Positions 52,391-61,294 of a stretch of DNA of 64,000 bases are shown here, piece after piece. The stretch's first letter is position 1, and each line of letters starts with the position of its first letter. The position numbers were made by a program, and so were the translations under genes. The notes below the pieces were generated by a model. That model worked only from the letters and a program-made list of their open reading frames with translations, was not told where the DNA came from and did not search any database. This DNA comes from Flavobacterium lipolyticum (GTDB taxonomy: Bacteria; Bacteroidota; Bacteroidia; Flavobacteriales; Flavobacteriaceae), in contig NZ_JAJJMN010000001.1 in NCBI RefSeq assembly GCF_020905335.1, forward strand, positions 806,001-870,000. Reading direction: 5' to 3'.

Positions 52391-52478
52391 AGCCACAAAT
52401 TATACAGATTACCACAGATTATTTTTCTCTCAACGAATTAAAATCTTATATTTATCTGTATAATTTGTGGCTTTTTTA
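52391..52478 (+). terminator. Long-armed terminator made of nonamer repeats
   Basis: AGCCACAAATTATACAGAT (52391-52409) pairs perfectly with its complement at 52454-52472, enclosing 44 bases and followed by T6. The left arm reads as 9-base units (ACAAATTAT, ACAGATTAC, CACAGATTA), the complement of the TAATCTGTG unit at 11878. Confidence 0.8.
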
Positions 52479-52504
52479 TTTCGAATATTCTTAAATCCGT
52501 AAAA

Positions 52505-53206
52505 ATGTACCTTAATACTTCAAACATAAAACTTCCGGATGACCCGGATACAATTGTCTGGAAATACTTAGACTTATCTAAATTCCTTGATTTATTAATG
52601 TCCAAAAAACTATTCATGTCCCGTTCTGACAAGTTTGAGGATCAGTACGAGGGCACTTTTAGCGAGCCAACCTTTGAAGAGATTAAAAAACTGGCCATAG
52701 ACAATCCTGATTTTTTAAATTACTACAAAACCCATCGCGAACAGGTAGCCATAAGCAGCTGGCACATCAACGAATATGAATCGTTTGCCATGTGGCAGAT
52801 TTTCACCAAAAACAATGAGGGCTTAGCTATTCAGTCTACCATTAGAAGATTACAGAATGCTGTAAAACCGGAAAACAATTTCGATCAATACATTGGCGAA
52901 GTAAATTATATCGACTACAAAAAAGAATACATTCCGTTTGAAAATTTATTTTTCCCCTTTTTATTTAAGCGCAAAAGCTTTCAATATGAGCGCGAAGTTC
53001 GAATTCTTACCGATACTTCAAAAAGTGACATTAAACTAAACGATGGATTAAAAATCAACGTTGACCTAAAGCAATTGATCGAAAAGATCTACATTCATCC
53101 AAAATCCGAAAACTGGTACAAAAAACTGGTAATTGATTTAACGGAACGCCTGGGATTTGATCTCGATATTGAGAAATCGGATCTGGAAAGTGATATTTTG
53201 ATATAG
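52505..53206 (+). CDS. DUF2971 family protein
   Basis: The 233-residue cytosolic protein shows the DUF2971 pattern: VWKYLDLSKFLDLLMSKKLFM near the start, SRSDKFEDQYEG (about 40-51), AISSWHINEYESFAMWQIF (about 79-97) and a conserved FQYEREVRIL (about 155-164). The family is widespread, patchily distributed and often found near defence or mobile genes, but its biochemistry is not established. It stands alone between two terminators. Base composition looks like the surroundings. Confidence 0.85.
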   Translation: MYLNTSNIKLPDDPDTIVWKYLDLSKFLDLLMSKKLFMSRSDKFEDQYEGTFSEPTFEEIKKLAIDNPDFLNYYKTHREQVAISSWHINEYESFAMWQIFTKNNEGLAIQSTIRRLQNAVKPENNFDQYIGEVNYIDYKKEYIPFENLFFPFLFKRKSFQYEREVRILTDTSKSDIKLNDGLKINVDLKQLIEKIYIHPKSENWYKKLVIDLTERLGFDLDIEKSDLESDILI

Positions 53207-53216
53207 TTTTTTTTAA

Positions 53217-53400
53217 AGGTGCTGAGATTCTGAGATGCTAAGGTTCTAAGTTTTTTTTGCGACAGATTGCACAGGTTAAAAGGATTTTACGCATCATCTC
53301 AAAGAAAAAGGCTTTTAAAAATTAATTTACTTAATTTTTAAAAGCCTTTTTTCTGGTTTCAAAATCTTAGGATCTTAGAATCTCAGCACCTTAGAACCTC
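53217..53400. repeat. Inverted octamer arrays flanking a terminator
   Basis: The left array (53217-53252) is AGGTGCTG, AGATTCTG, AGATGCTA, AGGTTCTA, AGTTTTTT. The right array (53365-53400) is its inverted relative (GATCTTAG, AATCTCAG, CACCTTAG). They align over about 25 bases with two or three mismatches. The terminator at 53305-53351 is between them. The right array ends at the stop codon of the lipoprotein gene. Confidence 0.88.
53305..53353. terminator. Bidirectional terminator with 21-base perfect stem
   Basis: The arms 53305-53325 (AAAAAGGCTTTTAAAAATTA and one more A) and 53331-53351 pair perfectly across all 21 bases around a TTTAC loop. A- and T-runs are built into the stem. It separates two convergent genes. 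Confidence 0.93.
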
Positions 53401-54123
53401 CTAAATAGGTTTATAACTCTTCACTTCCCATTTTTTTGAAGCTAAGTCAATATAGTTATAGTGTAAAACATCATTTTTATCAAACTGCCCGTTTTGATTG
53501 GTATCTTCAATCGTTCTAAAATACAAACGATTTCTTGATTCGATTAAATTCCAGTCTACCAATTCCTGAAAATCTTCTGAAACTTTAGTAAAGTGTTCAC
53601 CACTGATATTACTTAAATACAAGGTCTTAATATCACTAGTATCAATTTTACCATCTTTATTGGTATCTGAGTCGGCCAGAGTATAGACCATAATCTGATT
53701 CTGTGTTTTATCAGCAACCGTTTTTAAATAAGTAGCCGTCAAAATCAGGGCTGGTTTATCTGTCAAAGGACGTATGGAATCTGAATCAACTTTCTGAAAC
53801 TTCAGGTTCTGCAAATAACCCGTGATTTCAAATTCTCCTAAATTAGAGATTGTAAAACTTACATCATTTACACTCGAAGAGCCATAACGGGCTTTTGTTC
53901 CTTTTTCAAAAACACGCAAGTCTCCAACCGGATGAATCAAATAACTTGTTCCTTCCATTTGAATCGGCAAATCGGCTATTTCAATCTGTGTAGAATCTGT
54001 TTTTGCAACAGTACTCGTTTTACTGGCGGTATCGTAAATTACTTTAGGTTTCTTCACTTCATCTTTACAACTTGTAAGTGTTCCGATGCTTGCCAGGGCT
54101 ATATAGGTTAAGATCTTTTTCAT
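53401..54123 (-). CDS. Lipoprotein with EF-hand-like calcium loops
   Basis: The 240-residue lipoprotein (IGTLTSC, Cys at 19) has two EF-hand-like loops in its C-terminal half: DSDTNKDGKIDTSD (about 153-166) and DTNQNGQFDKND (about 207-218). Each resembles a dockerin or calcium-binding loop of Asp/Asn-rich type. The first 150 residues are beta-rich (SYLIHPVGDLRVFEKGTKARY). Family not recognised. Possible calcium-dependent surface protein. Confidence 0.8.
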   Translation of the reverse strand: MKKILTYIALASIGTLTSCKDEVKKPKVIYDTASKTSTVAKTDSTQIEIADLPIQMEGTSYLIHPVGDLRVFEKGTKARYGSSSVNDVSFTISNLGEFEITGYLQNLKFQKVDSDSIRPLTDKPALILTATYLKTVADKTQNQIMVYTLADSDTNKDGKIDTSDIKTLYLSNISGEHFTKVSEDFQELVDWNLIESRNRLYFRTIEDTNQNGQFDKNDVLHYNYIDLASKKWEVKSYKPI

Positions 54124-54262
54124 GTATGCTAATTCTATTAGGATATCAAATATAGTATTTTTGATTGTATTATCTAGTTTTATTGAATTTTACTAGAATC
54201 CACTTCTATAAGTTGTTCACGCAGATACTTGCCTGCTTAGTAGAAAGAACGAAATCAATATT

Positions 54263-56722
54263 TTATAATCTCGCATTCAGCTTCACATTAAAAACCCTTG
54301 AGGTCATATAATTTGGAATTGCATACTGGTTTTTAGAATACACATCACGAACCCAGGTATTGGTAATCGCATTTTGATTATTGAAAAGATTAAAAATTTC
54401 AACTCCAACAGACAATTCTTTAAAATTCTTCAACCATTTAGCCTTAGCAACTTTCGTGTTTCCATCTACAAAAACTTTCGCAAAACCAACATCGGCTCTG
54501 CGATAATCATTCAATCTCCTTTGGTACAGATATGGATCTGAATAGGCCGGTGCTCCTCCGGGTAAACCGGTATTATAAACCAGATTCAAATACAACTTTA
54601 CACTTGGAATACTTGGCATATAATCCTGAAACAGCATCGCAAATTTCAATCGCTGATCTGTAGGCCTCGCGATATAACCTTTGTTTTCATAGTTTTCTTC
54701 AGTTTTTAAATACCCAAAGCTAATCCATGATTCTGTTCCGGGTACAAACTCGCCATTCAGTCTGAAATCAACTCCTTGCGCGTAAGCTTTTGCATTATTG
54801 TTGGCAACATATCGAATTCTGACATTATCGATCGAATACACATTTACATCCGAAAGCGATTTATAATAAAGTTCTGTAACCCATTTAAAAGGACGGTTCC
54901 ACATTTTAAAATTATAATCGTTCCCCAAAACGATATGAACGGATTCCTGCGCTTTCACATTTGGATTTACCACACCATTTAAATCCCTAAGCTCTCTATA
55001 AAAAGGGGGCTGATGGTACAATCCTCCGGAAAGTCGGAAGAGCATGTCCATATCCCAATCCGGTTTTAAAGTAAATTGGGCACGCGGACTGAAAACGGTT
55101 TGAGTCTTACCTTCAACAGCACTTCCTGAAACATTCCAACTCTGAAAACGAGCTCCGAGATTGTACCAAACCTGACTGGATCCTATTTCTGATTTTTTAT
55201 TCCATTGCGCATATCCCGAAAAGCGGTTTATGGTATTAAAATTTGTCGCTCGTACCTCCTGATACGGTAATAACGGCCCCGTATAAGGCTTATAAGGCTG
55301 ATTGTTCTTCGGTAAAAAAGCGATAGGTGGATTAATCGAGAATCCAGCCGAATCAATCATCTCCCACTCTACAATTCGATCCCGAATCGATTCACGCGTA
55401 TATTTCAAACCAAATTCCAACTGGCTGTCATTTTTCCATTCTTTAAAACCTTTGATTTCTGCATTGGCAATTAACGCATCCAAATCATTTCGGGCATGGC
55501 TCAATTGCGAACCTATTCCACGAGTGAAATCAACATTTGAGGTGTCTTCATTCTCTATATTACCCAAACGATATTGTGCGAGAATATCAAAATGCTCCTG
55601 TTCTATGGTATGAAAAAGGGAACCAATTAATTTCAAAGTAAAAGTAGGTGAAGCTTTGTAAGTCGTTTTCAAGGCACCGAAGTAGGTATTGTACTGATCC
55701 CGTTCCCTGCCTTCATAATACACGGCAAGCGCCATCGGTTGATCTATGGTCCCGAATTTTGTCTCACGGGTTAAAGGCTGATACAAATATTTGTTTTGGG
55801 AGATATTCCCTAAAAAGCTCATTTGCCATTTTTTAGAAATATCATAATTAACATTGGTCTGAATATCTGCAAAAGTTGGAGTATAATTCGTTTGCGTGTC
55901 CTGACTATTCACCAACAAGCTATTATTTCTATAACGAACTCCGGTTACAGCCGACCATTTCTTATTTTTAGAAACCGCATCGACCGATATACTTCCGCCA
56001 AGCAAACTGGCTTCAAGCGAAGCGCCGAACTGCGTTGGTTTTCTATAAGTGATGTCTAAAACAGAGGATAATTTATCTCCAAACTTTGCCTGAAATCCTC
56101 CTGCCGAAAAGTCAACATTCTGCACTAAATCGGTATTGGTAAAACTCAATCCTTCCTGTTGCCCGGAACGAATTAAAAACGGGCGATAGACTTCGACTTC
56201 GTTCACATACACCAGATTTTCATCGTAATTTCCACCCCGAACAGCATATTGTGTACTCAGTTCATTATTGGAATTTACACCTGGCAGTGTTTTCAAAATA
56301 TTCTCGATTCCGGCATTGGCTCCCGGTATTTTTTTAATGGTAGCGACATCGACATTTGCGATACCCTGAATCCTCTTCTTACTTTTAGAAGAAACAAAAA
56401 CTTCTCCCATTTGTTCTTCGGAACTGCTCATTAAGGGATTAAAAACGAAAATCTCATTTGAGGCTAAATGTACGGTCAGACTCATCATTTTTAAAGAGAC
56501 GTGGGTAAAAATCAACGAAATCTTTTTACCTGACGGCACTATAATTTCATAAAAACCATCTGAATCAGATTGCGAAACATTCCCGGAAGAACTGATATTT
56601 ACTCCAGCCACAGGATGTTTCTGCTCATCCAGAATAACACCTTTTACATGAGCCTTCTGAGCAAATGAAATACTGGTCGTGCATAAAAAAAGGAAAACGG
56701 CTATTAACTTAATTTGATTCAA
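54263..56722 (-). CDS. TonB-dependent receptor with N-terminal carboxypeptidase-like domain
   Basis: The 819-residue receptor has a signal peptide (ending SFAQ) and a CarboxypepD_reg-like domain (about 25-105: HVKGVILDEQKHPVAGVNI). The plug (about 120-215) has PGANAGIENILKTLPGVNSNNELSTQYAVRGG (split by a loop), and a long barrel ends in VKLNARL. It lacks a neighbouring SusD lipoprotein, so it is not a typical SusCD pair. It lies 11 bases after the M23 peptidase stop, on the same strand. The ligand is unknown. Confidence 0.9.
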   Translation of the reverse strand: MNQIKLIAVFLFLCTTSISFAQKAHVKGVILDEQKHPVAGVNISSSGNVSQSDSDGFYEIIVPSGKKISLIFTHVSLKMMSLTVHLASNEIFVFNPLMSSSEEQMGEVFVSSKSKKRIQGIANVDVATIKKIPGANAGIENILKTLPGVNSNNELSTQYAVRGGNYDENLVYVNEVEVYRPFLIRSGQQEGLSFTNTDLVQNVDFSAGGFQAKFGDKLSSVLDITYRKPTQFGASLEASLLGGSISVDAVSKNKKWSAVTGVRYRNNSLLVNSQDTQTNYTPTFADIQTNVNYDISKKWQMSFLGNISQNKYLYQPLTRETKFGTIDQPMALAVYYEGRERDQYNTYFGALKTTYKASPTFTLKLIGSLFHTIEQEHFDILAQYRLGNIENEDTSNVDFTRGIGSQLSHARNDLDALIANAEIKGFKEWKNDSQLEFGLKYTRESIRDRIVEWEMIDSAGFSINPPIAFLPKNNQPYKPYTGPLLPYQEVRATNFNTINRFSGYAQWNKKSEIGSSQVWYNLGARFQSWNVSGSAVEGKTQTVFSPRAQFTLKPDWDMDMLFRLSGGLYHQPPFYRELRDLNGVVNPNVKAQESVHIVLGNDYNFKMWNRPFKWVTELYYKSLSDVNVYSIDNVRIRYVANNNAKAYAQGVDFRLNGEFVPGTESWISFGYLKTEENYENKGYIARPTDQRLKFAMLFQDYMPSIPSVKLYLNLVYNTGLPGGAPAYSDPYLYQRRLNDYRRADVGFAKVFVDGNTKVAKAKWLKNFKELSVGVEIFNLFNNQNAITNTWVRDVYSKNQYAIPNYMTSRVFNVKLNARL

Positions 56723-56733
56723 GTGTTTGGGTT

Positions 56734-58437
56734 TTATTTTTGTTGGCTTCTAAAAAAATGAGTCTCAAAGATAGCAGAATTTCCTACATTATCAATCACT
56801 TCAATTTTTAAATCATTTGCTCCTTCTGCAAGGAGAGTATCATCAAAAGTATGCGTTATTTTTCTTGATTTACTTTCATATTCAAACAGAATCCAGTTCC
56901 CATTAAGATAACCGTTGTACGATTTGATTCCGGAAGAAGCATCATTAATGGTAAATTCTATCTTTTTAACTCCCGTAATCCACTTGTCCTGAATTGGTTT
57001 TACGATTTTAATGACAGGCGCTATAGTGTCCAGAACTAATCCAAATTGCCCTAATATTTTTGATTTGGCAGTAAAAACATCTCCTTTTCTCACTGTTCCG
57101 TTATAACTGGCAGAGTTTCCGCTAAATCTTCCAATAAAAAGTTTATCCTTCAGGGTTTCCGGAAACGAGCTGTCCTTAATCGTAATGGTAAAATTGGAGT
57201 GTACCGGAACGGTATCGTCGTGAACGTAAATACGATTATTTTTAACATCAAAGTTTAAATTAAAATCATCATAAAAAGTTCCAGCCGGAAAAAACACAGA
57301 CATATTGTCTTTTTCAAAATTTGAATCTTTATTGGCTTTAATAAAGTATTTTGAAGTTACTGGCTCCTCTTTGACAATTGGCGTTGCCGTGTCGTATTCA
57401 ACCGGAACAGTAACCGTGCTTAAATTTCCAAAATAATCCGAAACCTCAATTCTGTAAGTGGATGCTAAATTAGGTTGGGCTGAAACAATTCCACGTAAGG
57501 AATCAGTCTTAATAATGCTCAACGCGTAAGGTGTTTTCATAAAGAGTTTCTGAACCCGCTGACCCGACTTTTTATATTTACCATAATCGATAAAAGCATT
57601 TATGTATCGCATCTCATCGAAGGAATAGGTATTGAATTGATAATTGTAATTTTGATTTCCGTTCAGAAAAGTAGAAACATTAAAAACACCATTTTTATTA
57701 AACGAAACATCATCATAATCTACTGCAGAAATTCCGAAACCAATTCTACCATTGGCTTTTACTTTACCAGCCAGATAAGTCCCGTCTTTCTGCAAGGCGA
57801 CATTCAGTAACAAAGGCTGTTTGGACTGATTTACCGTTGCATTATCCATCGGATAAACATACACACTCGAAATACCAGGCTTTTTAGTGTCTTTTAGATT
57901 TTTATCGAAGCCAAAAAATAGGGGATTAATCACAAATTCTGTTTTAGTATCCCGAATTTCAAAATGAAGATGCGGTCCTTCTGATGAACCTGTATTGCCG
58001 GAAAGTCCAATCAGATCACCTTTTGCAACCGGTAGTTCGTTGGGTTTTGGAAACATTTCAATTTCATAGGCCTTTTCTTTATAATGCGTTTTTGTCACAT
58101 AATCCAAAATGGATCCTACCGGAGTTTGCAAATGTCCATATACCGAAGTGTATCCGTTTGGATGTGTAATGTAGATGCATTTACCGTTGCCGAAAGTCGA
58201 AATTTTAATTCTCGACACATATCCGTCAGCAATGGCGTAGACATTTAATCCTTCTCTCTGATTCGTTTTCAAATCAAACCCCGCATGGAAATGATTTGGC
58301 CTCAACTCCCCGAAATTACCGGAAAGCTGCATGGGAATATCCAGTGGCGGACGAAAATAATCTTTTGGATATTGCGTCTGCGCAAAAATAAACGGACTAA
58401 AAAGCAGGGCAAGTAACGAAAATCTCATAAGTAACAT
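56734..58437 (-). CDS. M23 family metallopeptidase (LytM-type)
   Basis: The 567-residue protein begins MLLMRFSLLALLFSPF, a signal peptide ending FAQ; an ATG at 58428 gives an equivalent start. The peptidase domain (about 35-180) has the zinc ligands HFHAGFD (about 51-57) and GPHLHFE (about 152-158). The remaining ~380 residues are beta-rich modules (VEYDTATPIVKEEP, TINDASSGIKSYNGYLNGNW) like immunoglobulin-type domains. Likely periplasmic or exported, cutting peptidoglycan or secreted protein. It is probably co-transcribed with the TonB receptor. Confidence 0.9.
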   Translation of the reverse strand: MLLMRFSLLALLFSPFIFAQTQYPKDYFRPPLDIPMQLSGNFGELRPNHFHAGFDLKTNQREGLNVYAIADGYVSRIKISTFGNGKCIYITHPNGYTSVYGHLQTPVGSILDYVTKTHYKEKAYEIEMFPKPNELPVAKGDLIGLSGNTGSSEGPHLHFEIRDTKTEFVINPLFFGFDKNLKDTKKPGISSVYVYPMDNATVNQSKQPLLLNVALQKDGTYLAGKVKANGRIGFGISAVDYDDVSFNKNGVFNVSTFLNGNQNYNYQFNTYSFDEMRYINAFIDYGKYKKSGQRVQKLFMKTPYALSIIKTDSLRGIVSAQPNLASTYRIEVSDYFGNLSTVTVPVEYDTATPIVKEEPVTSKYFIKANKDSNFEKDNMSVFFPAGTFYDDFNLNFDVKNNRIYVHDDTVPVHSNFTITIKDSSFPETLKDKLFIGRFSGNSASYNGTVRKGDVFTAKSKILGQFGLVLDTIAPVIKIVKPIQDKWITGVKKIEFTINDASSGIKSYNGYLNGNWILFEYESKSRKITHTFDDTLLAEGANDLKIEVIDNVGNSAIFETHFFRSQQK

Positions 58438-58549
58438 TTTTGCTAAGATAAAAAATTAAGAAGCGAAAACCGAGTATCACGCCACAAAAATACAATCGAT
58501 TGAATTTCATTCGTTTGTTTATTTTTAATGTAAAAAAATCGATAAAAAA

Positions 58550-58579
58550 TTGCATTAATAAAAAGGAATACTAACTTTG
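58550..58579 (+). promoter_or_regulatory. Promoter of the zapB-like/zapA unit
   Basis: TTG (58550-58552), a 19-base spacer and TAACTTTG (58572-58579) match the consensus, 28 bases before the start at 58608. Confidence 0.75.
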
Positions 58580-58607
58580 TAGGATTAAGTAATGAATAGG
58601 ATTTATA

Positions 58608-58898
58608 ATGAGTGTAATTGCCGAAATAATTGATACTCTTGAATATAAAGTCGAAAAGCTTTTTGAGAAATCGAAAGGCTTGGAGCATAATAATCAGGCT
58701 TTACAATTAGAATTAGCCAAAGCTGCGCAAATTATCCAGAAACAATCTGAAGAAATTGAAGCTTTGAAAAGGCAACATGAAACACTTAAGATCGCCAATT
58801 CGTTACTCGGCAGTGACAACAACAAGAGAGAGACAAAGCTTAAAATAAATTCATTAATTCGCGAAATTGACTACTGTATAGCACAGTTATCCGATTAA
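58608..58898 (+). CDS. ZapB-like coiled-coil protein
   Basis: The 96-residue protein is nearly all coiled coil (about 5-90: EIIDTLEYKVEKLFEKSKGL, IIQKQSEEIEALKRQHETL) and ends ALEIDYC-like IREIDYCIAQLSD. Its gene is 10 bases before zapA, as in many Flavobacteriia. In gammaproteobacteria ZapB is a coiled-coil partner of ZapA and FtsZ. The similarity is architectural; sequence homology cannot be asserted. It should act in the division ring. Confidence 0.75.
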   Translation: MSVIAEIIDTLEYKVEKLFEKSKGLEHNNQALQLELAKAAQIIQKQSEEIEALKRQHETLKIANSLLGSDNNKRETKLKINSLIREIDYCIAQLSD

Positions 58899-58908
58899 CC
58901 AAGACGAC

Positions 58909-59202
58909 ATGGACGGAAAGCTTAAAATTAAAATATCAGTTGCAGACAGAGTTTACCCTTTAACGGTTGAACCTGCTCAGGAAGAAGGACTCAGAAGTGC
59001 TTCTAAAAAAATTGATGCTATGATTAAGCAATTCGAAGAAAGTTACGCGGTTCGTGACAAACAAGATGTTCTGGCGATGTGTGCCCTGCAATTTGCATCG
59101 CAAGTCGAACAAAAACAAATTGACAATGCGATCGATGGAGAAGAAACTATCGAAAGAATTAAAAGATTAAATGCGCTATTAGATCAATATCTCGAAAATT
59201 AA
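58909..59202 (+). CDS. zapA: Cell division protein ZapA
   Basis: The 97-residue protein has the ZapA fold: LKIKISVADRVYPLTVEPAQ (5-24), EEGLRSASKKIDAMIKQFE (25-43) and a C-terminal coiled coil with QDVLAMCALQFASQVEQ. ZapA binds FtsZ and bundles filaments at mid-cell. It follows the coiled-coil gene by 10 bases and precedes 6S RNA, the usual order in this group. Confidence 0.93.
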   Translation: MDGKLKIKISVADRVYPLTVEPAQEEGLRSASKKIDAMIKQFEESYAVRDKQDVLAMCALQFASQVEQKQIDNAIDGEETIERIKRLNALLDQYLEN

Positions 59203-59227
59203 ACGTTCTTTTACAACAACTAAGATA

Positions 59228-59391
59228 CTGCCTACATTAGTTCACAATTGGTAAACTCAACACTAACAATTTAGAATGAGCAAATCGTCGCTACTATAGT
59301 ATGCCATGCTTCGGCTTGGAAACTTGAACAGTGAGTTAGCTCAAAACTTGTCTTTACGAGTTTATTCAAGCAATTAATGTAGGCTTTTTTT
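59228..59391 (+). ncRNA. ssrS: 6S RNA (6S-Flavo type)
   Basis: The 209-base gap between zapA and rny holds an RNA with closing stem GCCTACATTA (59230-59239) / TAATGTAGGC (59375-59384), followed by a T-run. The middle has the expected large bulge and hairpins (for example GCCATGCTTCGGCTTGG near 59312). Position between zapA and rny is characteristic of the Flavobacteriia 6S RNA (Rfam 6S-Flavo family, from memory). 6S RNA mimics an open promoter and binds RNA polymerase in stationary phase. Confidence 0.85.
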
Positions 59392-59411
59392 ATATATAAA
59401 TTTTTACAAAC

Positions 59412-60974
59412 ATGGACATAATAACGATCATTATTTCAGGTATTATAGGAATTGCGGTAGGTTTTGCAATTGCTAAAATTATCGAAAAAAGCAATATTTC
59501 TAACCTCATTAAAAACGCCAAAAAAGAAGCAGCTTCCATTTTAAAAGATGCTAATTTAGAAGCAGAAAATATCAAAAAAGATAAAATTCTTCAGGCAAAA
59601 GAGCGTTTTATCGAACTAAAATCAGAGCACGAACAAGTTATTTTAGCGAGAGACAAAAAAGTAGCGGAGGTTGAAAAAAGAGTACGCGATAAGGAATCAC
59701 AAGTTTCTAACGAACTTTCGAAGGCAAAAAAAGTAAACGACGAGTTTGAATCCAAAACACAGGAATACAACAACAAAATTGACGTTTTAGACAAAAAACA
59801 AACTGAAGTTGACAAATTACACAAAAGTCAACTGCAACAGCTTGAAGTAATCTCAGGACTTTCTGCCGAAGAAGCAAAAGAGCAATTAGTAGAAGGATTA
59901 AAAGCCGAAGCTAAAAGCAAAGCAATGTCTCACATTCAGGACACTATCGAAGAGGCAAAACTTACTGCGCAGCAAGAAGCGAAGAAAATTATCATCAATA
60001 CGATCCAGAGAGTTGGAACCGAGGAAGCAGTTGAAAATTGCGTTTCAGTATTCAACATTGAATCTGATGATGTAAAAGGTAGAATCATTGGACGTGAGGG
60101 ACGTAACATTAGAGCTCTTGAAGCTGCAACGGGAGTTGAAATCATTGTTGACGACACACCTGAAGCGATCATCCTTTCTTGTTTTGACCCTGTTCGTAGA
60201 GAAATTGCCCGTTTATCTTTGCATAAACTAGTAACAGACGGACGTATTCACCCTGCAAGAATTGAAGAAGTAGTTGCTAAAACAGCGAAACAAATTGACG
60301 ACGAAATTATCGAAGTTGGTAAGCGTACTGTTATCGACTTAGGAATTCACGGTTTACATCCTGAATTGATTAAAGTTGTAGGTAGAATGAAATACCGTTC
60401 TTCTTACGGACAAAACTTATTACAGCACTCCAGAGAAGTTTCTAAACTTTGTGGTATCATGGCTGCCGAATTAGGCTTAAACGTAAAATTAGCCAAAAGA
60501 GCTGGTTTACTTCACGATATTGGTAAAGTTCCGGATACTGAAAGTGATTTACCTCACGCCTTACTAGGTATGCAGTGGGCAGAGAAATATGGCGAAAAAG
60601 AAGAAGTTTGCAACGCTATTGGAGCGCATCACGACGAGATCGAAATGAAATCTTTACTTTCTCCGATTGTTCAGGTTTGTGATGCTATTTCAGGTGCACG
60701 ACCAGGGGCGAGACGTCAGGTTTTAGATTCATACATTCAGCGTTTGAAAGATCTTGAAGAAGTTGCTTACGGATTTAGCGGTGTGAAAAATGCATACGCA
60801 ATTCAGGCTGGTAGAGAACTTCGTGTAATTGTAGAAAGCGAAAAAGTTTCTGATGACAATGCTGCGAATTTATCTTTCGAGATTTCACAAAAAATCCAAA
60901 CTGAAATGACTTATCCGGGTCAGGTAAAAGTTACTGTAATTAGAGAAACCAGAGCGGTTAATATTGCAAAGTAA
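59412..60974 (+). CDS. rny: Ribonuclease Y
   Basis: The 520-residue protein has an N-terminal membrane helix (about 4-22) and a long coiled coil (about 25-195). The KH domain is at about 205-270 ([21 protein letters not shown]), the HD domain at about 335-430 ([31 protein letters not shown]), and the C-terminal end carries the family's [16 protein letters not shown]. RNase Y is the membrane-bound endonuclease that starts mRNA decay. A strong terminator follows. Confidence 0.96.
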   Translation: MDIITIIISGIIGIAVGFAIAKIIEKSNISNLIKNAKKEAASILKDANLEAENIKKDKILQAKERFIELKSEHEQVILARDKKVAEVEKRVRDKESQVSNELSKAKKVNDEFESKTQEYNNKIDVLDKKQTEVDKLHKSQLQQLEVISGLSAEEAKEQLVEGLKAEAKSKAMSHIQDTIEEAKLTAQQEAKKIIINTIQRVGTEEAVENCVSVFNIESDDVKGRIIGREGRNIRALEAATGVEIIVDDTPEAIILSCFDPVRREIARLSLHKLVTDGRIHPARIEEVVAKTAKQIDDEIIEVGKRTVIDLGIHGLHPELIKVVGRMKYRSSYGQNLLQHSREVSKLCGIMAAELGLNVKLAKRAGLLHDIGKVPDTESDLPHALLGMQWAEKYGEKEEVCNAIGAHHDEIEMKSLLSPIVQVCDAISGARPGARRQVLDSYIQRLKDLEEVAYGFSGVKNAYAIQAGRELRVIVESEKVSDDNAANLSFEISQKIQTEMTYPGQVKVTVIRETRAVNIAK

Positions 60975-61000
60975 TCTTTCTATATATTATTCATAAAAAT

Positions 61001-61037
61001 AAAGGCTATCTTCTAAAACGGATAGCCTTTATTTTTT
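61001..61037 (+). terminator. rny terminator
   Basis: AAAGGCTATC (61001-61010) pairs with GATAGCCTTT (61021-61030) and is followed by a T-rich tail. Confidence 0.9.
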
Positions 61038-61082
61038 ATATCACTACCACTACGGTCTGGTAATTTACACTTAGCTCATCAG

Positions 61083-61205
61083 TCTTCGACTTCGCTCAGA
61101 CTGACACTCAAATCTTCGCTCAGACTGACACTCAAATCTTCGCTCAGACTGATACTCGAATCTTCGCTCAGACTCACATTTTCGACTTCACTCAGGACGA
61201 CAACC
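61083..61205 (+). repeat. 24-base tandem repeat with shared CTTCGAC-CGCTCAG core
   Basis: The unit TCTTCGCTCAGACTGACACT plus CAAA repeats at 24-base intervals from about 61103. About four units are followed by diverging copies ending CTCAGGACGAC. The core TTCGACTTCGCTCAG is shared with the composite array at 14706-15139, 46 kb away. No coding frame spans it. The remaining gap to 61294 holds only a short CTGCCATGACTACTGTCACTG-like stretch with no clear feature. Confidence 0.85.
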
Positions 61206-61294
61206 GTGATAAACCGTCCTAAATATTGATACTAACATTATCAATAAAACTACTGCCATGACTACTGTCACTGCGACTGAGACTGCAACACCCC

